Positions 23,138 through 28,306 of a DNA stretch of 28,306 bases are shown here, piece after piece. The first letter of the stretch is position 1. Each line of letters opens with the position of its first letter. Source of the stretch: DATKXO01 sp035528995 (GTDB lineage Bacteria > Planctomycetota > Phycisphaerae > UBA1845); assembly GCA_035528995.1 (NCBI GenBank), contig DATKXO010000228.1:1-28306 (forward strand), given 5' to 3'. The position numbers and the translations under genes are program-made. The notes beneath the pieces are model-generated. The model made no database searches, was not told the DNA's origin, and worked only from the letters and a program-made list of their open reading frames with translations.

Positions 23138-23236
23138 GCTGTCGCGCCGGCACCGCGTGCCGGCGAAGGGCATCGGGTGCGCCGGAGGAATCGGTTGTCT
23201 CGGACCGGGGGCGACCCCGGCCCCCTGGCGCGGCGG

Positions 23237-23587
23237 TCAGCCGCGCAATGCCTCTTCCGCGGTGGCGAAAATCGGCATCAGGGTCGTGAGCCGCGTCAGT
23301 TCGAGCAGTTCGCGCACCGCAGGATGGGGTGCGGCCACCACCACCCTCCCCTGATGCTGCCGGGCGTATAAGTAGGTCGCCACCAGCCCTCCCAGCCCCA
23401 GCGAACAAATGAACTCCAGATCGCCCAGGTCGAGGACCAGCAGCCTCGGTTCGCCCCGCACCGTGTCGGCCAGCCGGTCGTTGAGCAGGTGGCAGACGTC
23501 CATGGTGGCGGAGCCGGCCAGCTTGCAGATGACGGCCTCGCCGCGTCGCTCGACGTCAATCTCGAGTGGCCGGTCGGTGACGTACAT
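23237..23587 (-). CDS. STAS-domain anti-sigma factor antagonist
   Basis: A 116-residue single STAS domain, like SpoIIAA/RsbV. 'LLVLDLGDLEFICSLGLGGLVATYLYA' contains the phosphorylatable Ser62 at the usual place. The residue before it is Cys61, where most antagonists have Asp. 'GRVVVAAPHPAVRELLELTRL' matches the later strand-helix. The start is 12 bases after the stop of the anti-sigma kinase gene, with AGGGG upstream. In such modules the unphosphorylated STAS protein binds the kinase and frees its target. Confidence 0.9.
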   Translation of the reverse strand: MYVTDRPLEIDVERRGEAVICKLAGSATMDVCHLLNDRLADTVRGEPRLLVLDLGDLEFICSLGLGGLVATYLYARQHQGRVVVAAPHPAVRELLELTRLTTLMPIFATAEEALRG

Positions 23588-23599
23588 CGAACCGGTCCC

Positions 23600-24025
23600 C
23601 TACTCGTTTCGCTTGATCAGGCAGACCTCGGTCCCGCCCTTTCGGTAGTGGACCTCGCTCATGTATGCCCGCATCAACATGATCCCCCGCCCGGTGGGCA
23701 GAGGCAGGCGGTCTGGACGGGTCGGATCGGGCACATCCGCGGGCATGAACCCGTCGCCCTGGTCCTGCACCAGGATCACGGTCCGCTCGCGCGTCACGCT
23801 ATACCGAACGATAACCCGCCTGGCCGAGTCCTGCCGATTGCCGTGCTTGACCGCGTTCGTCATGGCCTCTTCGAGGGCCAGCTTGATGGCAAAGGTGGCG
23901 TCCTCGCCGTATCCGCAGCGATCGACTTCGCGCAGGATGACCGCTTCGGGCTGCTTGGCCGCTTCGAGCGTGCTGTCGATCTCGATGACGTTGAGTGACG
24001 CTTCGAGTTCGGAATCGACGTTCAT
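23600..24025 (-). CDS. RsbW/SpoIIAB-type ATP-binding anti-sigma factor (serine kinase)
   Basis: A 141-residue HATPase_c (GHKL) domain. The N-box is 'LEEAMTNAVKHGN' (E52, E53, N57), the G1 box 'DQGDGF' (88-93) and the G2 box 'TGRGIMLMRAY' (111-121). This is the small RsbW-like kinase that phosphorylates STAS antagonists and may bind a sigma factor or another output protein. I chose the ATG at 24025; a GTG at 24073 would add 16 Ser/Pro-rich residues. It is flanked on both sides by STAS genes on the same strand. No sigma-B-like sigma factor or PP2C phosphatase is within the window. Confidence 0.9.
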   Translation of the reverse strand: MNVDSELEASLNVIEIDSTLEAAKQPEAVILREVDRCGYGEDATFAIKLALEEAMTNAVKHGNRQDSARRVIVRYSVTRERTVILVQDQGDGFMPADVPDPTRPDRLPLPTGRGIMLMRAYMSEVHYRKGGTEVCLIKRNE

Positions 24026-24128
24026 AGGGGACGTTTGCCGCGAAATCGGGGCGGTACTCGGGGGCGTCGACACAACGCACCGCCCAAGGCGCTGTCGCAG
24101 CCGCGCGACGGCAGCACCGGCACCCGGC

Positions 24129-24485
24129 CTAAAAGTGCTTCATCGCCTGACCGACGCTGTCGTGGATCTCGAACATCTTGTGCAACCGCGTGATCCGGAA
24201 GACCTCGTAGATCTGCGGGCGGATGTCCGAGAGAATCAGCTTCCCGTTCTTGTGGGCGACTTCCTTCTCCAGGTTGATCAGCATCCCCAGCGCGGCACTG
24301 GAGAGGTGCTCCACGTTCTTGAAGTTCAGCAAAAGTTTAATTCCTTCCTCGGCCGCAACCAGCGTGGACAACTCCTCTTCGATGTTGCGGATCGAGAGTT
24401 CCTCCAGAATCTTGCGATCACTGAATTCGACGATGTGCACCCCATCCTTGCTCGTGATGCTCAGGTGCGGTTGTTCCTCGGCCAT
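24129..24485 (-). CDS. STAS-domain anti-sigma factor antagonist
   Basis: A 118-residue STAS domain. 'LLLNFKNVEHLSSAALGMLINLEKEV' holds Ser62-Ser63 at the phospho-acceptor position, and 'GKLILSDIRPQIYEVFRITRLHKMFEI' is the typical C-terminal half. I chose the ATG at 24485 because AGGAG lies eight bases upstream; that same sequence overlaps an earlier ATG at 24500, which would put the ribosome site inside the gene. It is the first gene of the STAS / kinase / STAS / acylphosphatase group. It differs clearly from the second STAS protein, so the two probably have different partners or inputs. Confidence 0.9.
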   Translation of the reverse strand: MAEEQPHLSITSKDGVHIVEFSDRKILEELSIRNIEEELSTLVAAEEGIKLLLNFKNVEHLSSAALGMLINLEKEVAHKNGKLILSDIRPQIYEVFRITRLHKMFEIHDSVGQAMKHF

Positions 24486-24591
24486 CCAGGAACTCCTCAT
24501 GTAGGACTTTGCGCTGTACGGCTGTCAACGAAAGTCTACTGCCACTGTGGGCAGTGTCAAGCAGAAGGCCGGGCCGGGTCGATCAAACGCT

Positions 24592-24621
24592 TTGTATTCT
24601 GGCCCGGCAGGTAGCTATAAT
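24592..24621 (+). promoter_or_regulatory. Predicted promoter of the phospholipase-like gene
   Basis: TTGTAT (24592-24597), an 18-base spacer and a perfect TATAAT (24616-24621). Transcription would start near 24628, about 33 bases before the ATG at 24661. Confidence 0.55.
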
Positions 24622-24660
24622 CCGATCGACCCAGCGAGGGGACGCGAAGAGACCATAGTG

Positions 24661-25569
24661 ATGTCATTCCGAAATCTGGCGCCGGCGATCGTAGCGGCGT
24701 TGATCTACACGCTCCTGGACACCGATTCCGCATCGGCTTGGGGGCCCGGGGTCCACGTGGCCCTGGGCACTCAGATTCTGGAGCAGGCCGCCCTGCTACC
24801 GGCGGCGATCGCGGGCCTGATCACGCGGTTCGCCGGTGACTACCTCTACGGGACTCTGGCGGCGGACGTGGTGTTCGCCAAGCGGCTCAGCGCCATCAAG
24901 CAGTTCTGCCATCACTGGTCCACCGGATTCGCCGTCCTGGACCGGGCCTCCACAGACCGGGGACGGGCGTTCGCCTACGGCTATCTGTCCCATCTCGCGG
25001 CCGACACGGTGGCCCACGGCAAGTACGTCCCCTACCAGTTGGCCGTGACGCGATCGACGGTAAACTTCGGGCACGTGTACTGGGAGCTGCGGGCCGACGC
25101 CACAGTCGAGCCGGAGGCCTGGAACAGGGTGCGCGCCATCAGTGCGGGCAGTTACGGCGACCACCACGGCGTGTTGGCCGGGGTGCTCACGCGTACGTTC
25201 CTTCCGTTCGACGCCAACCAGGAGTTGTTCTTCAGGATCAACCGCCTGTGCGGGCGGAGCAGTTGGCAACGAACGATGGCCGTCTGGGAGCGGTGTTCGC
25301 GTTACCCGCTGTCCCCGGCTCTGTTGGCGCGGTACCACAGCGAGTGCATTGACCGGACGATTTGCCTGCTGACCTCGATGCGGCGATCGCCGCTGCTGTT
25401 GGAGGATCCCAACGGGACGGCCGCCCTGGCCTACATCCGGGCCCATCGGCGGGAGATGCGGCGTCTGAAGCGTCGAGGTCTACCGCGACGGCAACGCATC
25501 CGGGAGACGGCCGCCTCACACGCTCCGGCCATCTGGCCGACCACACACACCCTGCCGCTGGCAGGGTAG
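24661..25569 (+). CDS. Exported zinc-dependent phospholipase C-like protein
   Basis: A 302-residue protein of the PF00882 type. The N-terminus (to about residue 26, ending DSASA) is a signal peptide. Cleavage there would leave Trp27 as the first residue, as in clostridial and bacillus zinc phospholipases C, where the N-terminal Trp ligates zinc. Further candidate ligands are H32 ('WGPGVH'), the Asp of 'GTLAADVVF', the His pair of 'QFCHHWSTG', and the H-x3-D-x3-H pattern in 'YLSHLAADTVAHG'. A later 'HVYWELRAD' fits too. The C-terminal tail is Arg-rich. The true substrate may be a phospholipid or something else. The ATG follows a strong TATAAT promoter. Confidence 0.85.
   Translation: MSFRNLAPAIVAALIYTLLDTDSASAWGPGVHVALGTQILEQAALLPAAIAGLITRFAGDYLYGTLAADVVFAKRLSAIKQFCHHWSTGFAVLDRASTDRGRAFAYGYLSHLAADTVAHGKYVPYQLAVTRSTVNFGHVYWELRADATVEPEAWNRVRAISAGSYGDHHGVLAGVLTRTFLPFDANQELFFRINRLCGRSSWQRTMAVWERCSRYPLSPALLARYHSECIDRTICLLTSMRRSPLLLEDPNGTAALAYIRAHRREMRRLKRRGLPRRQRIRETAASHAPAIWPTTHTLPLAG
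25549..25567. terminator. Strong hairpin at the convergent gene ends
   Basis: Perfect 8-bp arms ACCCTGCC (25549-25556) and GGCAGGGT (25560-25567) surround a 3-base loop and overlap the stop codon of the phospholipase-like gene. The oppositely oriented sugar transferase ends 8 bases further on, so the hairpin could serve both strands. It has no U-tract. Confidence 0.45.
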
Positions 25570-25577
25570 CCCGAAGC

Positions 25578-26270
25578 CTATTGCGAACCACCCCTGCAGG
25601 ACTCGTCCGGGCCCTCCCAGCCGAGCGGCTCGTCGGGATCGTAATAGGGGCTGTTCTCGAAGTCGCGGGCGTAGCGGCGTTCGCCATGGATGACGACGCC
25701 AATCGTCTTGAGCAGAACGCCCAGGTCCATCCACAGCCCGCAATGGGCGATGTAGTGCACGTCGTAGCGGATGCGCTCCTCCCAGGTGATGTTCGCCGCA
25801 CCGTTGACCTGGGCCAGACCGGTGAGGCCGGGGCGCAACGCCAGCCGCTGCCGCTTGAACGGCGTGTACTTGGCCACATGCTCGGGCAGGTCCGGGCGCG
25901 GACCCACCAGCGACATCCGGCCGGTAACCACGTTGAACAACTGGGGCAGCTCGTCGATCTTGGTTCGTCGCAGAAACCGCCCGACCGGAGTGATCTCCGG
26001 ATGGTGGAGCGGGACCAACTCGACGGCATCGGACTTGCGCCCGTGGTACATGGTGCGGAACTTGTAAGGCTGGAACTCGACGCCTCGCCAGCCGGTTCGC
26101 AGGTGGTAGAAGAAGAGCGGCCCGCGGCTGGTCAGCTTAACGGCCAGGGCGGCACCGAGCAGGATCGGTGAGAGGAGGACCACCAGCAGGACGCCGCCCA
26201 CCAGATCGAACACGCGCTTGCCGCCTCGGGCCCAGAGCGTCCTCGACATGACCGGATGGCCGACGTCCAT
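25578..26270 (-). CDS. Undecaprenyl-phosphate sugar-1-phosphate transferase (bacterial sugar transferase)
   Basis: A 230-residue monotopic phosphoglycosyl transferase of the WcaJ/PglC type. One hydrophobic segment lies at about residues 20-44 ('RVFDLVGGVLLVVLLSPILL'). The catalytic core includes 'SRGPLFFYHLRTGWRG', 'PYKFRTM', 'FLRRTKIDELPQLFNVV', 'GRMSLVGPRPDLPEHV' and 'RPGLTGLAQVNG'. Such enzymes start exopolysaccharide or O-glycan synthesis by loading a sugar-1-phosphate onto the lipid carrier. The length matches the small, single-helix forms that lack the extra N-terminal membrane domain. No other glycan genes are in the window. The start at 26270 has GGAG about 11 bases upstream. Confidence 0.93.
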   Translation of the reverse strand: MDVGHPVMSRTLWARGGKRVFDLVGGVLLVVLLSPILLGAALAVKLTSRGPLFFYHLRTGWRGVEFQPYKFRTMYHGRKSDAVELVPLHHPEITPVGRFLRRTKIDELPQLFNVVTGRMSLVGPRPDLPEHVAKYTPFKRQRLALRPGLTGLAQVNGAANITWEERIRYDVHYIAHCGLWMDLGVLLKTIGVVIHGERRYARDFENSPYYDPDEPLGWEGPDESCRGGSQ

Positions 26271-26342
26271 CTTCGTGCGAACTCCGCCTGGCGTCGCCGC
26301 GGTGCGAGGTCAGAAGTCGCGGCCCGGTCACCCGTCCTGCCA

Positions 26343-27212
26343 CTAGTCGGATGCCGTGGCCGTCCACCGGTTCAGCGAGCGGTCGAACGGAATCACGCCC
26401 ACCCGGTATCCGACCGCTGTGTTCAACCATTCCCGTCTCACGCCGCCGGCCATGTGCAACAAGGCGCTGAGCAGCGTTGGTGATCTGGTGCCGGTCAGAC
26501 GCCGGTGCAGGTCCAGAAACTGGGCTCGGCGGTGCCAGATCACCAGCCCCATCAACAGCCGCTCGTTCTCGTGATCGACGGACACCATCGAGGAACTGTC
26601 CATCGCCTCCCGCGCGACCCGGCGCAGGTCCTGCTCGATGCTCTCCGCCCGAAAGGGCTGGCTCTGAAGCGGCGGCGATCCTTTGGCCGCATCGCACAGG
26701 CAGAACTCGACGCGGGCATCGCCGCCGCTCTCGGCCCATGCGGCGCTCCGCAGGTCGCCTAGCGGAAGCGGTTGTCCGTCGATCAGGAGTCGATAGCCGG
26801 ATTCCAGCGACGGCCCCCCCACCTCGTGCATGGTCGCCGGCACCCGGGCGTGCAACACGGCGGCCAGGACGCCCGCGTTGTAGGCGTTGAGGCAGTAGCC
26901 CAGGCGCGACCACTGCGACCCGAACGACTCGGGCGCGGTTTGCGGCCCGAACCTGGCCACCATCGCCAGGTATTGGCGGAGCGGTTCGGCGTGGGCCGCC
27001 AGGTGGTCGTAGTCCACCAACCCGTTCTTGACGTTCTCCCGCAGAACGGTCGCCCAGTCGCGGTCGCTGTACGACGACGGCGCGTCGCTCGTCAGGGTCG
27101 TCGGATCCGACAGATCGACGGGTCCGGCGCAGCCGGCCAGCAGAAGCAGCAGGCAACCGCGCTGCAACACCGCCACTCTCACGCCGACGCGTTTTCCGCT
27201 GACTGGTGGCAC
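26343..27212 (-). CDS. DUF547-containing lipoprotein
   Basis: About 289 residues from the GTG at 27212. An ATG at 27299 would overlap the upstream gene by more than 80 bases. With the GTG start the protein opens with a basic stretch and then LLLLLAGC, a lipobox with the Cys to be lipidated. The mature part shows the DUF547 hallmarks 'GLVDYDHL' and 'LGYCLNAYNAGVLAAVL', a Cys pair in 'VEFCLCDAAKG' and a conserved C-terminal Arg/Trp-rich region. The DUF547 family has no firmly known function. It is co-oriented with the DUF1015 gene and starts next to its stop (27218). Confidence 0.75.
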   Translation of the reverse strand: MPPVSGKRVGVRVAVLQRGCLLLLLAGCAGPVDLSDPTTLTSDAPSSYSDRDWATVLRENVKNGLVDYDHLAAHAEPLRQYLAMVARFGPQTAPESFGSQWSRLGYCLNAYNAGVLAAVLHARVPATMHEVGGPSLESGYRLLIDGQPLPLGDLRSAAWAESGGDARVEFCLCDAAKGSPPLQSQPFRAESIEQDLRRVAREAMDSSSMVSVDHENERLLMGLVIWHRRAQFLDLHRRLTGTRSPTLLSALLHMAGGVRREWLNTAVGYRVGVIPFDRSLNRWTATASD

Positions 27213-27217
27213 CGCGT

Positions 27218-28306
27218 TCAACTCAACGGATTGATGGTCAGTCCCGTAGCCAGCTTGGGATAAAAATAGGTGCTCTTTTGCGGCATGAGCTCGCCGCACT
27301 CGCTGACGGCCCGAAGCTGCTCCATTCGCGTGGCGTTGAGCAGCAGGGCCACGCCGTTCTCGTCGCGGGCGACAGCGCGAGCATCATCCGCGCTCTTGAC
27401 GTACCGCACGGTCAGTTCGAGCGATTGGGCCAGTTCCTCGATCAGGTAGCGGTGCAGATAGGCCGCGTCCAGCGAGCACCAGGCCTCGCTGTGCTCGGGC
27501 TCCAGCCGCTTCAATTCCGTCCGATCGATGAACTGCAGGGGACGTTCCGCGCCGTCGGCCCCGCCGTACAGCACCAGGTCGGCCGATGCGCCGTCCGTAG
27601 GACCGCAGCCCTTCGACCATGCCCGGGTGAGCTTCTCGATCGAAGCGTCCGGACCCAGGAGCACGCGATTGTAGGGCAGGATCAAACTGCCGGGGTCGTC
27701 CATGCTGCCAAGCACCAGCATGACGAAGTTGGCCGGGTGATCCTCGCTGATGCCGCCGGTCTCCTCGGCCACGTGATTCCGGTAGTTCAGGCCGGTGCCG
27801 TAGCGATGGTGGCCGTCGGCGATGAAGATGCGCTTGGGAGCCATCGTAGCGGTCACGGCTTTGATGACGCCCGGGTCGGTGGCGATCCAGACGCGGTTCT
27901 CGACGCCGTCCATGCGGGCCACCATGTCCGGCTTGCGGGCGGCCGTGGCGGCGAAGGCCCGCCCCACCTCGTCGTCGGGGTCGGTGTACAAGCCGAATAC
28001 CGGGGACATGTTGCACCGGGTGGCCCGGGTCAGGGCCAGGCGGTCCTCCTTGGGGCCGCCGAAGGTCTCCTCGTGCGGCAGGACCGTGCCCTCGCTGAAG
28101 GGCACCAGCCGAACGCCGGCGATGAACTTCCGCCGCGTGTACGTGCGCCCCGCGTGTTCGAACACCTGGTGGTACAGATAGAAAGCGGGTTGCGACTCGC
28201 GAACCAGCGTTCCGTCCTCCAGCCACTGAGCAAGCCGGCGGGCCGACGCCTCGTACAACTCCGGCGGACCGGCCGACTTGGGGGGAATGTGCGGCAGGTC
28301 GATGGC
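27218..28306 (-). CDS. DUF1015 family protein, N-terminus cut by window edge
   Basis: A partial frame of about 362 residues that stays open to the right edge, beginning 'AIDLPHIPPKSAG'. DUF1015 proteins are usually around 400 residues, so roughly 50 are missing. The family signatures are present: 'PAFYLYHQVFEHAGRTYTRRKFIAGVRL', 'VLPHEETF', 'CNMSPVFGLYTDP', 'FIADGHHRYGTGLNYR', 'FVMLVLGSMDDPG' and 'ELMPQKSTYFYPKLATGL'. The 'ADGHHRY' motif is the best-known mark of the family. The function is not established. The stop lies six bases before the start I chose for the DUF547 lipoprotein, so the two form an operon. Confidence 0.9.
   Translation of the reverse strand, partial: AIDLPHIPPKSAGPPELYEASARRLAQWLEDGTLVRESQPAFYLYHQVFEHAGRTYTRRKFIAGVRLVPFSEGTVLPHEETFGGPKEDRLALTRATRCNMSPVFGLYTDPDDEVGRAFAATAARKPDMVARMDGVENRVWIATDPGVIKAVTATMAPKRIFIADGHHRYGTGLNYRNHVAEETGGISEDHPANFVMLVLGSMDDPGSLILPYNRVLLGPDASIEKLTRAWSKGCGPTDGASADLVLYGGADGAERPLQFIDRTELKRLEPEHSEAWCSLDAAYLHRYLIEELAQSLELTVRYVKSADDARAVARDENGVALLLNATRMEQLRAVSECGELMPQKSTYFYPKLATGLTINPLS

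Noticed and set aside
24523..24528. TTGACA on the minus strand upstream of the first STAS gene
   Set aside because: A -10 at normal spacing would fall inside the ribosome site, and none of the hexamers there resembles TATAAT.

Overview
The window is high-GC bacterial chromosome with densely packed, operon-like genes on both strands. It has no phage, insertion sequence, CRISPR array, rRNA or tRNA that I can recognise. The mix of genes suggests a Planctomycetota or Phycisphaerae-like organism. Those genes are an ECF sigma factor with a membrane zinc anti-sigma factor and a secreted PDZ protein, a STAS / HATPase / STAS switch, many secreted proteins of unknown function, and acyl-CoA catabolism linked to a membrane Fe-S ETF dehydrogenase. 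The taxonomic placement is inference from gene content only.

Layout, left to right. (1) 1-1212, minus: two tandem, overlapping, related secreted proteins, the second cut by the window edge. They lie behind a TTGACA promoter carrying a palindrome at the presumed +1. (2) 1721-2835, minus: an integral membrane protein with a metalloprotease-like HExxxH motif, and SmpB. (3) 2941-6415, plus: ECF sigma factor, anti-sigma factor with a perfect H-x3-C-x2-C motif, and a large exported PDZ protein. (4) 6596-8597, minus: a DUF35 Zn-ribbon/OB-fold protein and an SCP2-type thiolase-like protein that lacks the usual nucleophilic cysteine. (5) 8598-9383: a 786-bp divergent spacer with hairpins and heptanucleotide repeats. 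(6) 9384-11552, plus: a single-chain carboxyltransferase in which an AccA-like half precedes an AccD-like half. (7) 11697-16474, minus: B12-binding mutase subunit, MeaB GTPase, methylmalonyl-CoA mutase catalytic subunit, methylmalonyl-CoA epimerase, and a GNAT-fold protein with malonyl-CoA-decarboxylase-like residues. (8) 16693-22686, minus: EtfB, EtfA, a membrane Fe-S oxidoreductase, a small GNAT enzyme and an MmgE/PrpD protein. (9) 22865-24485, minus: a STAS / anti-sigma kinase / STAS partner-switching set plus acylphosphatase. (10) 24661-25569, plus: an exported zinc phospholipase C-like protein. (11) 25578-28306, minus: a sugar-phosphate transferase, a DUF547 lipoprotein and a DUF1015 protein cut by the right edge.

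How it fits together: regions 4 and 6-8 look like a catabolic island for an acyl-CoA that ends in propionyl-CoA or methylmalonyl-CoA. A thiolase-like pair cleaves or condenses acyl-CoAs, a carboxyltransferase makes a malonyl- or methylmalonyl-type thioester, and epimerase, mutase and MeaB convert methylmalonyl-CoA to succinyl-CoA. EtfAB with the membrane Fe-S protein passes acyl-CoA dehydrogenase electrons to quinone. The biotin carboxylase, biotin carrier and acyl-CoA dehydrogenase that this scheme needs are not in the window.

No wholly new system is obvious. The most unusual points are the reversed AccA-AccD fusion, the cysteine-less thiolase beside DUF35, the decarboxylase-like GNAT protein, the recurring 7-bp repeats in spacers, and three inverted repeats each placed just downstream of a predicted -10 box.
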